Shown here piece after piece: positions 10,140 to 20,402 of a stretch of DNA of 64,000 nt. Position 1 is the first letter of the stretch. Every line of letters starts with the position of its first letter. The position numbers and the translations under genes are program-made. This stretch comes from Glandiceps talaboti. Its lineage: Eukaryota; Hemichordata; Enteropneusta; Spengelidae. Where the stretch lies: NCBI RefSeq assembly GCF_964340395.1, contig NC_135557.1, positions 783,646 through 847,645 on the forward strand, given 5' to 3'. The notes below the pieces were generated by a model that ran no database searches, had not been told where the DNA came from, and saw only the letters and a list, made by a program, of their open reading frames with translations.

Positions 10140-10800
10140 TTCCGGAAGGCATTCAGTTTAAATCTGGTGATTTGTATAGTTCAAAGTTAAAAGCTCCCCA
10201 AACTTCTGAATCATACATAAAAATGGACAAGACTCTGCTTCTGTATAGCACATTTCAATATGTCATGAATTATAGAGTCAGGACCTGGTCATTTACCTGT
10301 TTTAATTTTCCGGAGGGCATTATGAATTTTCTCAGTACTAAAGTCCCTGTCAAGTTCAGGGTTATTAATGGAATTCGTATTATATCGAAATCAATAGTTG
10401 AGCTGTGGTTTGGAGTGACTGTGTCAATATAGTATTTTGAAAAATGATCTGTCTAATCCCCATGTGAGATTTGACTGTTAGACTCACTAAAATCATATAA
10501 TTGTTTCATAGCATGCCAAAAGCCTGTTGGTTACACTTTAAATTTGCATATCTAGGAAATTGTTCAACAGGTTGCGTTTGAACAGATTTTTTAAAAGATT
10601 TTATTTGTTTTTTGTACCGTTTTTGAAAATGAGCTCTCTGAATTCTTAATGATTTGTCAAATGGTAAATTATTAACTCTCTTTGAGATGTCTTTTAAATT
10701 TTTATGGGCACATGCCAAACCATCATCAAAGCAACTATTTTGATCAGCTAGAACCCACAGAACCATATCTCTAAATCTCATAATATATTGTATCTTCTGT
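10140..10800 (-). pseudogene. Non-LTR retrotransposon fragment (EN-RT linker and RT), broken
   Basis: Read on the - strand from about 10790, a basic segment containing NPF-like LPFDKSLRIQRAHFQKRYKK is typical of the linker between endonuclease and reverse transcriptase. It passes by frameshift into FWHAMKQL and then, by another, into the early RT motif ALRKIKTGK-stop-PGPDSI, where an in-frame TGA (10289-10291) sits where the family usually has Ala or Ser. Soon after ILKCA it jumps to MYDSEVWGAF (about 10190-10220), a motif that lies well after the YADD box in intact elements. The catalytic RT core is therefore deleted. The copy is dead. Its 5' side ends within about 20 bp of the acceptor of the exon at 10808. 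The clade cannot be fixed from so short a piece. Confidence 0.75.
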
Positions 10801-10807
10801 ACTACAG

Positions 10808-10962
10808 TATGATCAACTTCAGTCCATACAACTTCAGAAAGCCAGAAGACACTTTGTATACAACATGAGGACAAGATATTTTAGATACTGGCAGCAATTT
10901 GTCATAGAGGAAAGACTAGCTATGATGAGTAAAGAAGAGATGGCATTGGATCACAGCCAATA
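10808..10962 (+). CDS. Internal coding exon (exon A), helical protein with aromatic/Trp motif
   Basis: The exon is 155 bp: 51 whole codons plus two bases (TA). It is preceded by a pyrimidine-rich acceptor ending TCTTCTGTACTACAG and followed by a consensus donor, GTAAGT, at 10963. The frame is open throughout and reads a basic helix-forming segment with KARRHFVYNMRTRYF at residues 11-25, the aromatic motif YFRYWQQFV at 24-32 and an acidic SKEEM at 41-45. Such spaced aromatic/Trp motifs in basic helices recall SFI1/CCDC191-type proteins; that link is inference from pattern only. The split codon TA+T joins exactly to the exon at 43633. An alternative acceptor 30 bp inside (CAACTTCAG, exon from 10838) keeps the same frame. 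Upstream exons were not found. Confidence 0.75.
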
Positions 10963-11588
10963 GTAAGTATATTATCACAGATATCATTCACTGACCTTTC
11001 ACATTGTAATCATTTGTGATGTTCATTTCACATGACTAGTTGCCATGGATGCAGTTTTGACATAAAATGACTAGTTGCCCCAGTTAGTCTTGACAGAGAG
11101 TCCTGTGTGTCCATCCATGTGTCCATCCATCTGTGATCTGTGTGTGTACAGCTGTATCTCAATCATGCATCGGCCAATTTCAGCCAGATCTTCCACATAC
11201 ATGCATGTCAATTTGTTTTGTGATGTGATGAAAGATATTCACATTTTGCCCATTCCAACTGCAAGCTTAATAGATAAAGACTTTTTTGGTGTGTCTCTAC
11301 ATCCAATTTATCAATAAGAAGCTTTCTAAAAATACCTTGACCTTTCACCTGACACATTCAAGGTCAAATAGGCATAAAGTGCCATAAAACTTGACATTTT
11401 ACCCACTAACTAGGGAAGTGTAACAGATAGTGATCTCGTTTGAGGATGTACACCCATGTTATCCATAGTGAGCTTTCTACAAATGAGACAAATGTACCAA
11501 GCATCACATTGACACCTCTTGAGATGTGTGTGGGCTGATTCAATGAAACCTAGCATAAATGTCAGACACAGTAGTCCACTTATACACT
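10963..11588. other. Intronic stretch with no recognised feature
   Basis: It is of mixed composition, with short TCCATC and TGTG runs at about 11108-11150. The open frames are short (up to 80 codons) and none shows a domain or splice context. I see nothing to annotate. Confidence 0.6.
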
Positions 11589-12245
11589 GTAATTCAATCA
11601 ATCAATCAATTTATATAGCGCCTGAATCCATTACTCAGAATGTTCAAAGGCACTTTACAAGACACTAAAAAGAGTTCTTATCAAAATGCTCTCATAAAAA
11701 GATGAGTCTTAATGTCCTTCCTGAACTTGTCCAGAGTTGGAAATTGATGCAGAGCAACCGGAAGACTGTTCCATAATTACGGGGCAGCACTTGAAAAAGC
11801 ATTTTCACCATAGGAACTAAGTTTGCAGTGAGGGATGTGTAATAGACCTCTGTTGTTAGAGCGAAGTATACGTGGAGCATGCTTATAACTGATCAGGTCC
11901 GATATGTAACTACATGTAGATGCAACATTGTTGAGAGCTTTTTAGATGAAGTGTACATTGTATTCTGTAATAGACTGGTAGCCAGTGTAGTTCCTTGAGA
12001 GTTGGAGAGATATGGTTTGATTTCTTGCGGCGTTTTGAGCATGTTGTAGATGAGTAATGTGTGTAGATGCTAAGCCATATAAGAGTCCATTACAGTAATC
12101 CAGTTTGCATGAGACAAGAGCATGGACTAGTCTTTCACATGCTTCACTTGTCAGATAGCGACGAATGCGACCATTTGTGATATGACAAAGGCAATAATGG
12201 CTGAATCTAGTTTTAGCAGATTTTGGGGTAGTTTTGTCAAAATTG
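11589..12245 (-). pseudogene. 5'-truncated CR1/L2-like LINE, 3' end
   Basis: Read on the - strand, this holds the part after the reverse transcriptase palm: SEACERLVHALVSCKLDYCN around 12070-12150, then, in other frames, ELHWLPV, the RILRSNN box, AFSSAAP, LWNSLP and FRKDIKTHLF. These motifs in this order are the usual C-terminal end of CR1/L2-like (Jockey superfamily) ORF2. At least two frameshifts and a stop in AAP-stop-LWNSLP break the frame. The element ends in GGCGCTATATAAATTGATTG with three to four ATTG units, a normal microsatellite tail for such elements (+ strand 11592-11612). It is 5'-truncated at about 12245, where an unrelated repeat begins. Confidence 0.85.
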
Positions 12246-12389
12246 ATATTTTTGACTTCACTTAAAGTGTTGGTCAGATTGCATTGATAGTTCATGTGAA
12301 TGTGCCTGAGGTGGAGTCTATCCAGATTTTGGGGGATATTTTTTGTCAAAACTTACATTTTTACCTCCCATAAGGGTACAGGAGGGATT

Positions 12390-12484
12390 TCTGTCTGTGT
12401 GTGTGTGTGTGTCTGTCTGTCTGTCTGTCTTTCTGTCTGTCCATGTGTGTGTGTGTGTCTGTCTGTCTGTCTGTCTGTCTGTGT
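12390..12484. repeat. GT and CTGT microsatellite
   Basis: Alternating runs of GT dinucleotides and CTGT tetranucleotides, preceded by CCTCCCATAAGGGTACAGG. The structure resembles the 1539-1609 microsatellite, so both may be tips of related interspersed repeats. Confidence 0.9.
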
Positions 12485-12489
12485 CATCA

Positions 12490-13605
12490 TTTTCTTAAAA
12501 ATGGCTGGCACAATTATACTGAAATTTGGTACAAATAATGTTTGAGGTAATGGCTAGACCTGATTAGTTTTTGAGCGAGATCTGTTCATAGTAATTAGGG
12601 AAATAATTTTATGCATATCAATGAAATCAACTATTTAAGCAATATCTATTTTCTCCATAACGGCTTGCTCAATTCAAATGAAATTTTGAAGACGTATTCC
12701 GTAGGGTAATGGCAAGACTTGATTAGGTTTTGGTAAAAATCTCGTGAATATTAATGAGCAATTTACATAATTAATGATTTTTGGTAATTAGGCTATATCT
12801 CAAGAATGCACACTTCAAATTCATTATAACTTGGTACACCCATTTGCGCACCTGTCCTGAAAATATTACTAATGTAGCTCTTAGTTTTAAGGCATATTTT
12901 CGGTACATTGTACACACGATCGTCATGGACATTAAAGGATCTGTGTCATCGTTTTCTCCATAAAGGCTTACTCAATTCAAACGAAATTTTGAAGACATAT
13001 TCCGTAAGGTAATGGCAAGACTTAATTAAGTTTTGGTAAAAATCCTGTGAATATTGATGAGCAATTTACGTAATTAATGATTTTCGGTAATTAGGCTATA
13101 TCTCAAGAATTATAACTTGGTACACACATTTGTGATACCAAAGTGCACCTGTCCTGAAAATATTACTAATGTAGCTTTTAGTTTTAATAAGTTATAAAAG
13201 AAAAAAATAGTTTCTCATCAGGAAATGTCGTCTAAAGTGGCTCGACTTTATCACCATTTTCTAAAACACGACTGGCTCAATTCAAACGAAATTTATTGCA
13301 TGTGTTCTGTAGGGTAGTGACAAGAACTGATTAGGTTTCGGTAAACATCCCAAGAATATTAACGAGAAATTTACATAATTAATGGTTTTTGCTAATTAGG
13401 CTATATCTCAAGAATGCACACTTCAAATTCAATATAATTTGATACATGCATTTGCGATACCAAAGCGCACTTGTCCAGAAAATATTATTGATGTAGCCTT
13501 TAGTTTTTAATAAATTATTGGCATATTTTTGTAGCCACTAAAAAGCAAAAAAATAGTTTCTCATCAGGAAATGTTGTCTAAAGTGGTACGATGATGCGCT
13601 TATAT
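12490..13605. repeat. ~300-bp tandem repeat, about 3.5 copies
   Basis: Successive units start near 12655, 12958 and 13258, with a partial, more diverged unit before them. Each contains CTCAATTCAAACGAAATTT, GGTAATGGCAAGACT, TAATTAGGCTATATCTCAAG and CTGTCCTGAAAATATTACT in this order. Copies diverge by substitutions and deletions. The same family is found at 9900-10135 and 17260-17640. No coding frame is conserved. Confidence 0.85.
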
Positions 13606-13989
13606 TTTTTTTACATTCTCAACAAATGTCACAGTACATGTTGTGGTTGGCGAGGAGATCACTAACAGCAATGAGCAAATAGCAATCAATGAGAAAAAAT
13701 AACTTATTGCATATGTTCTGTTGTATTCCAACAATTGTCTGTAGGTACGACAATCTCAAAACTTTGCCCTTACGGAAGACAATCAGTTTACATTTGATAA
13801 AGATAAGATAAAGTAAACATTTGTATAGCGCCAAAATCCAAAAATAAAACTTGTTCAGAGGCGCTTCACAAAATATATTTTAAAAAAAGAAACTTTCCAT
13901 AAAATACACAAAGTCTAAATTATGCAATGGAAAAGAAAACGTTCCACAAATGTTCCTGATGTCTAAAAATATCAAAAATAAGTTTAAGT

Positions 13990-14799
13990 TCAGATAATAC
14001 GCTTAGAAATACGCTTCTCTAAAAAGGTAAGTCTTGATACTCCCTTTAAAAGATGACACTGTTTGACATTGTTTGATTTCCTGTGGTAATTTATTCCATA
14101 GTTCTGGTGCAGCAGTAACAAATACACGTTTTCCATAAGTGTGTTGAGCTGGGTTAATTGTGAGAAGAAATTTGTCCTTTGACCGAAGTTCGCATACTGG
14201 CTCATACCGATTGAGTAGATTTGATAGATATGGCGGTGCTAAGCCATGCAATGCCTTGAACGTAATCAGAAGAAGCTTGAACTTAATTCGTTGCTGTATT
14301 GGAAGCCAGTGAAGTTTGAACAGTACGGGTGTTATGTGGTTTGTCTTCTTGGTCCTGGTGATGTCCGCGCACATGTATTTTGAACACACTGTAATTTCCG
14401 CAGATACTTGAGTGGTGTACCATGTAAGAGGGCATTGCAATAGTCAAGTCTGGATGTTACAAATGCATGAATTAACATCTTTACTGCATCTTCAGAGAGA
14501 TATGGTGTTATTTTACTGATGTTTCTTATATGATAATATGCAGCCTTGCAGACTTGGTTGACTTGATTTTCCATGGACATTTGGCTGTCAAGAGTTGTTC
14601 CAAGGTTTCTAACTGCAGTGGATGACTGTATCTGGATTCCTCCAATTTTCATGGTTGGTTTATCAAGTTTACTGATGTTTTTACTTGAACCAAAGAAAAG
14701 TAACTCTGTTTTATCCAGATTTAGTTTCAGCAGGTTTTCATTCATCCATCTTTGGATACATAGTACACAGTGTTCCATACGCAATATGTTATTGTCCAT
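13990..14799 (-). pseudogene. LINE ORF2, C-terminal part after the RT palm
   Basis: Downstream of an in-frame TGA the frame continues with WMNENLLKLNLDKTELLFFG, IGGIQIQSS, VRNLG and LIHAFVTSRLDYCNALLHG. A frameshift near 14360-14380 then moves the reading to another frame, which carries HITPVLFKLHWLPIQQRIKF, FKALHGLAPPYL, the YGKRVFV box, APELWNKLP and FKGSIKTYLF before a stop at about 14003. These are the conserved thumb and C-terminal boxes of CR1/L2-like elements. The stop and the frameshift show the copy cannot make a full protein. Confidence 0.85.
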
Positions 14800-14814
14800 G
14801 TCTTTTAACTTGAA

Positions 14815-15955
14815 TCACAGATAGAGTGTGTGAGAGTCATCTGCATAGAAATGAAAATCTATGTTGTTCTCTCTTAGTAAGTCACCAAGTGGAGATGTGT
14901 AAATTGTAAACAGAATTGGGCCAAGTACTGATCCCTGGGGAACACCATACTGGAGAGTGTGACATTTTGATGATGTATCATTTATTTGTACTGTTTGTTG
15001 ACGATTTCTGAGGTATGACTCGATCCATGATAGTGCAGTTCCTGTAATACCCATACGATTTTGTAGCCGAGAGATAAGGATAGAATGGTCCACAGTATCA
15101 AAAGCTGCAGAGAGATCAAACAGTACCATCATCACGATTTTACCATTGTCAAGTGCTGAAAGAATGTCATTTTGTACCTGGAGAAGTGCTGTTTCTGTAC
15201 TGTGGTGTGTCTTGTAAGCGGATTGCATGGGTTCATCTAACTTGTTAGAGTGTAAATGATCATTGATCCTCATCACAACGACTTTCTCAATTGTTTTCGA
15301 CAGGAATGAGAGGTTGGATACTGGTCTGTAGTTCTTCATTATTTCTGGATCAAGATTTTGTTTCTTTAGTAGTGGCTTGACTATGGCAGTTTTTAACTTG
15401 TCAGGTACACATCCAGTAGAAAGTGATAAGTTGACAATGTTGACAAGGGATGGTAGTAGATCATCAAGAACTTGTTTGAGAATTGACGTTGGTATTGGAT
15501 CGAGTGGTGATCTTGTGATTATTTTGCTCAGTTCATCTTCATTAGTGATGGCTAGCTTTGTAGATGCATTGTTTGTACTTTGGTTGGTTGTGCAATTACC
15601 ACATGCTTGATTTTGTAGATTTACTCGTATTGTCTTAATTTTATCCACAAAGAAATTTGAGAAATGTTCAGCAATTTCTTCAGTTGATGTATGTGAAGGT
15701 AGTTGCATTTCCTTTGATTTATGGAGCAGCTTATTAACTACATTAAACAGGGCTTTCTGGTTGTTTCCATTTTCCTGAATGATATGGCAATAGTAGTTGA
15801 TTTTAGCTCTGTGAATTAACTGGTTGACTGTAAGACACTGTGATTTATATATCTGGCGATGAATCGTTGGTTTTGTCCTCCAGTTCCGCTCTGCCAGTCG
15901 CCTCTTACGTTTTGCATCTCTTATTTCATCATTATACCATTTTATGTTTGGTATC
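14815..15955 (-). pseudogene. LINE ORF2, reverse transcriptase domain
   Basis: One open frame on the - strand (the open stretch extends up to 16062, but the element's frame is joined at about 15950) carries the linker KWYNDEIRDAKRKRRLAERN and then the RT boxes: SPLDPIPTSIL, NYRPVSNLSFLSKTIEKVV, motif A FDLSAAFDTVDH, motif B GVPQGSVLGPILF and motif C FYADD at 14836-14850. All three catalytic aspartates of the palm are present. The frame ends at a TGA (14815-14817) just after motif C, in a place where intact relatives continue. The RT core is thus intact in sequence but cut off from the thumb and from the endonuclease by frame breaks. Confidence 0.9.
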
Positions 15956-17063
15956 AAGGATATTACATAGCGATTCATCATACTGGTCAATAAGTGACGT
16001 AAGGACGGAAGAAGGTCGAGTGAACAATGGTGAATTTTGTATATCTGTACAAACATCTTCAATATTGATGTCTGTTATTTTTCTTGATGATAATATCTTT
16101 TTCGTAGGCTTTGGTTTGGTGACAGGTATTTTAAATGAGACGGCATGTGTCCTCGTTGGTGAGTTGCTTGTTGTACATGTTGAGTAAGATTCACAGAATC
16201 CAGCATGTTTTTGAACTGACATGTATCCCTGTTGTTTTCATCATCTAGGTGTAGGTTGAAATCGCCTGTTATCAAAAGTTTACCAGGTGATACACATTTG
16301 GTTGACAGAAAATCAGTGAATTCTTCAAGAAATGAGGAGGTTGTTGATTTATTCTTAGTTGATGGTGGGGGACATGAAATACAACAATTAGCCGGCATTG
16401 ATCAGAGGGATATTTCAGTAGAGATTCCATATATTCAAAAGACTTGAAACTCTGTTGTTGTTGAACTTTGGTGACCTTGAGATTGTCTCTGTACAGCATT
16501 GCAACACCACCACCTGTACGTTTCAATCTTGGAGTGTGGAGTAGTTTATAGCCATTTGGAGTGACCTCACCCATGGCAAAATGGTCAGTTTCATTTCCAG
16601 TTAGCCAAGTTACAGTGAGTAGTACCAGATCAAACTTGTTTTCAGTTACAAAGTCAGTAATCTGTAGTGTTTTATTCATGATTGACCTGCAGTTGAGAAG
16701 ACAGCTTTTCAAACAATTTATTTTGTGTGTAGTAGGCTTGACAGTAAATGAAGAGGCAATCTTCACAAGATTTCTATATCGTGCTCCTTGATTGGTTGAT
16801 GTATGTACTTGTGGCAGATGTCGGGTTGTTATTCTGACTGGGATGGCACGTTTGTGATATTGTCCAGCAGCACATCCTCTCTTGGTATTTAAGGTCTTGC
16901 ATATATTAAGAGAGTTGAGTTTCTTCCAGGTGTTGGCCTCCACTCTAGACAATAGTGAATTGTTGATTACATTGTTTCTAATGCTGGTCAACATGAATCT
17001 GTTGTAAGACAGTAAAGGCATACCTTGCATCCTAAATGAGGGTGATGTACCAGGAGATTCCAA
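15932..17063 (-). pseudogene. LINE ORF2, APE-type endonuclease domain, inactivated
   Basis: The ATG at 17063 is a plausible ORF2 start. The frame carries the first endonuclease boxes, LLNCRSIMNK and FDLVLLTVTWL, then TGGGVAMLYR. The Glu normally found in the TETWL box is Val here (GTA at 16611-16613 on the + strand), which removes a metal-binding residue. A frameshift at about 16400 moves the reading to the frame with LLITGDFNLHLDD (about 16241-16270). Soon after ATHQRGH the sequence joins directly to HAVSFKIPV (about 16140-16160), so the TLD and SDH boxes that close the domain appear deleted. A further frame change follows near 15950. The domain cannot be active. Confidence 0.85.
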
Positions 17064-17259
17064 GAAATGGTCAGAAAATCCAAAAATGCTCTCAAATCTT
17101 CCAAAGCAATGAATAAAACTTCTTCAAGAAACCACTTTTCCAAAGACAGTATATTCATAGGCAGTGTGGTTGATCAAAATATGTTCCAAAGTAAGTTTTA
17201 GCAGAAAAATCGGCAAAAACTGTAGAGCAAAATTTGAGTGCAGCATCAAGGCGCATCTC

Positions 17260-17640
17260 ATTATAATATCTGGTTGGTAATTAGGCTATATCTTAAGACT
17301 GCGTACTTCAATTTCAATACAATTCAGTACATACATTAAACATAACAGAGTGCATATCTCCTATAAAAGTTGTTGATTTCACTTGTAGATTTATTGAATA
17401 ATTTGCATGATTAATTATTTTCAGTAATTAGGATATATCTTAAGAATGCATACTTGAATTTCAATATCATTTAGTACATATGTTAACCACAACAAAGCAG
17501 ATATGTCCTTTACAATTTGTTGATATAGCTTATTGTTTTAATAAAAGATTTGCATAATCAATGATCTTTAATAGGTAAGTAGGCTGTACCTTAAAAATGC
17601 AAGCTTCAATTTCATATAATAGGGTACATATATCAACCAT
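17260..17640. repeat. Tandem repeat of TTAGGCTATATCT family, LINE-distal side
   Basis: Three copies of TAATTAGGCTATATCTTAAG or close variants begin near 17278, 17426 and 17574, giving a period of about 148 bp. It is the same family as 12490-13605, now beyond the LINE insertion. The 24-bp minisatellite starts about 20 bp after the last copy. Confidence 0.8.
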
Positions 17641-17661
17641 AACAATGCGCAACTGTTTGTT

Positions 17662-19547
17662 GCTACGACTGTACGATAATGCTCCTATACGACTGTACGA
17701 TAATGTTCCTGTACGACTGTACGATAATGCTCCTGTATGCCTGTATGATAATGCTCCTGTACGACTGAACGATAATGTTCCTGTATGCCTGTATGATAAT
17801 GCTCCTGTACGCCTGTACAATAATGTTCCTGGACACCTGTACGATAATGCTCCTATACGCCTGTACAATGTTGCTCCTATACGCCTGTATGATAATGCTC
17901 CTATACGCCTGTATGATAATGCTCCTATACGCCTGTATGATAATGCTCCTGTACGCCTGTACAATAATGCTCCTATACGCCTGTATGATAATGCTCCTAT
18001 ACGCCTGTACGATAATGCTCCTGTACGCCTGTACAATAATGTTCCTGGACACCTGTACAATAATGCTCCTATACGCCTGTACAATAATGCTCCTATACGC
18101 CTGTACGATAATGCTCCTATACACCTGTACAATAATGCTCCTGTATGCCTATATGATAATGCTCCTGTACACCTGTACAATAATGCTCCTATACACCTGT
18201 ACAATAATGCTCCTGTACGACTATACAATAATGCTCCTGTACACCTGTACAATAATGCTCCTATACGCCTGTATGATAATGCTCCTATACACCTGTACAA
18301 TAATGCTCCTATACGCCTGTACAATAATGCTCCTGTACGCCTGAATGATAATGCTCCTGTACGCCTGAATGATAATGCTGCTGTACGCCTGTATGATAAT
18401 GCTCCTGTACGCCTGTACAATAATGCTCCTGTACGCCTTTATGATAATGCTCCTGTACGCCTGTATGATAATGCTCCTGTACGCCTGTATGATAATGCTC
18501 CTATACGCCTGTATGATAATGCTCCTATACGCCTGTATGATACTGCTCCTATACGCCTGTACAATGATGCTCCTCTATGCCTGTATGATAATGCTCCTGT
18601 ACACCTGTACGATAATGCTCCTGTATGCCTATATGATAATGCTCCTGTACGCCTGTACAATAATGCTCCTGTACACCTGTATGATAATGCTCCTGTACGC
18701 CTGTACAATAATGCTCCTGTACGCCTGAATGATAATGCTCCTGTACGGCTGTACGATAATGCTCCTGTACGCCTGTACAATAATGCTCCTGTACGGCTGT
18801 ACGATAATGCTCCTGCACGCCTGTACAATAATGCTCCTGTACGCCTGTATGATAATGCTCCTGTACGCCTGTACGATAATGTTCCTGTACGCCTGTATGA
18901 TAATGCTCCTGTACGCCTGTACAATAATGCTCCTGTACGCCTGTACAATAATGCTCCAGTACGCCTGTACAATAATGCTCCTGTACGCCTGTATGATAAT
19001 GCTCCAGTACGCCTGTACAATAATGCTCCTGTACGCCTGTACAATAATGCTCCTGTACACCTGTATGATAATGCTCCAGTACGCCTGTACAATAATGCTC
19101 CTGTACGCCTGTACGATAATGTTCCTGTACGCCTGTATGATAATGCTCCTGTACGCCTGTACAATGATGCTCCTGTACGCCTTTATGATAATGCTCCTGT
19201 ACGCCTGTATGATAATGCTCCTGTACGACTGTACGATAATGCTCCAGTACGCCTGTACAATAATGCTCCTGTACGCCTATATGATAATGCTCCTGTACGC
19301 CTGTACAATGTTGCTCCTATACGCCTGTACGATAATGCTCCTATACGCCTGTATGATAATGCTCCTATACGCCTGTATGATAATGCTCCTATACGCCTGT
19401 ACAATAATGCTCCTATACGCCTGTACAATAATGCTCCTGTATGCCTGTATGATAATGCTCCTATACGCCTGTATGATAATGCTCCTGTTCACCTGTATGA
19501 TAATGCTCCTGTATGCCTATATGATAATGCTCCTGTACGCCTGTACG
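17662..19547. repeat. 24-bp minisatellite, ~78 copies
   Basis: The unit is TGTACGCCTGTACAATAATG plus CTCC. Common variants are TATGATAATG or TACGATAATG for TACAATAATG, TATACG for TGTACG, and CCAG for CCTG. As 24 is a multiple of three and the unit has no stop in most frames, both strands carry long open frames, the longest 652 codons at 17597-19555 (+). Near-equal openness of many frames shows that they are not selected coding. Two segments (17860-18020 and 19310-19400) share the same variant string, suggesting an internal duplication. Confidence 0.95.
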
Positions 19548-19555
19548 TGTTCTAA

Positions 19556-20402
19556 CGTGTATCTAAACCTCTCTATTAACTGAGAAAGAGAGTCACTTGA
19601 CCACTATTACACTTGACCACTATTACAAGGCATAGTTGAAATTATCAAGTAATATAACATTTGAGGTTCACCTGAATTGTTCTTCTCCTGTACCATTTAT
19701 GTAACAAAAAGCAGTGGAGATATTTGGATAGATATTTTGCTTGTTAATGAGTCACACAAATAAGTATTTGAGGGTTAGAGGGTGGGGGACTGAATCTTCT
19801 ATGAAGACTTGCTGTGTTGTGTGTTAAGATAGGGGTATTTCAGTGAATCACTGACTAGATAGGAGTCCAGTACCATAGCCTGCGGGGGAGCTGTGCCCCC
19901 CCCCCCCCCCCAAGAGATTTTGGAAAAGAGAAAGGAAAAAAAGCTACTTTTTGAATACAAAGCGATATTATTAAAATCGTTATTTATGTGACGATTCCAA
20001 GCATGCATGATTTAAATTGATGGTTCACTAGAGTCAAAAGTGACTGTACCCTGATTCCTCACTAATATGTATCTTATATCACTATTGTACGCTGGCTTAA
20101 CTTTGACTATAAATGTGTCCAGTTAAAAATTGTAACTTTTTGCATTGTAGCAAATTAATAATTCTTTGTGCTGGAAGGTACAAAAGAGGTCTCCTTCATT
20201 TGAAGATAGCAAGTTGCAATAATGTCAGAGAGTGAAACTCAAAAAAAAAGACAGAAAAAGTTGTTCAACGTGAGGTCGCCTGCTGCATGCAGTGACTCCG
20301 AAGATACACTCGATCTCATTTACATCTTGTTCCTTATATTAAAACATTTACTGATAAAATGGCAGATGTCTTTTTGGAATATTTGGTGGCCCTGAAAAAC
20401 TA
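19556..20402. other. Stretch with no recognised gene
   Basis: It holds a 16-bp duplication (CACTTGACCACTATTA, 19591-19622) and a C run at about 19898-19911. A 57-codon frame at 20222-20395 (+) starts with a charged, nuclear-protein-like MSESETQKKRQKKLF stretch but ends in hydrophobic residues just before the TTAA-flanked element. Nothing identifies it. Confidence 0.5.

Larger units (their letters stand above)
13800..17250 (-). mobile_element. CR1/L2-like non-LTR retrotransposon, nearly full length but dead
   Basis: On the - strand this element reads, in order, a probable 5' leader (17250-17064), an APE-type endonuclease, a reverse transcriptase and the conserved C-terminal end, followed by a 200-bp 3' UTR. 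It ends GGCGCTATACAAATG with a TTATC/TTTATC tail (about 13797-13832). The length of about 3.45 kb is close to a single-ORF CR1/L2-like copy. Flanks on both sides belong to the same ~300-bp repeat, so the element inserted into that array. I did not identify an upstream ORF1. Target-site duplications are not evident. The three coding parts are described separately. Confidence 0.85.

Noticed and set aside
10172-10432. An 86-codon + strand open frame just before exon A
   Set aside because: It is antisense to the RT fragment, whose PGPD motif reads on the - strand.
10506-10874. A single 122-codon - strand frame as one gene
   Set aside because: Its first third is antisense to exon A, and the rest is the LINE linker. 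The join is fortuitous.
15377-16791. Several + strand open frames of 70-115 codons
   Set aside because: They are antisense shadows of the LINE endonuclease and RT coding on the - strand.
17597-19555. A 652-codon open frame with an eight-residue period (APVRLYDN)
   Set aside because: It is the translation of a 24-bp minisatellite. Several other frames on both strands are equally open, and the variants change residues freely, so nothing suggests selection for a protein.
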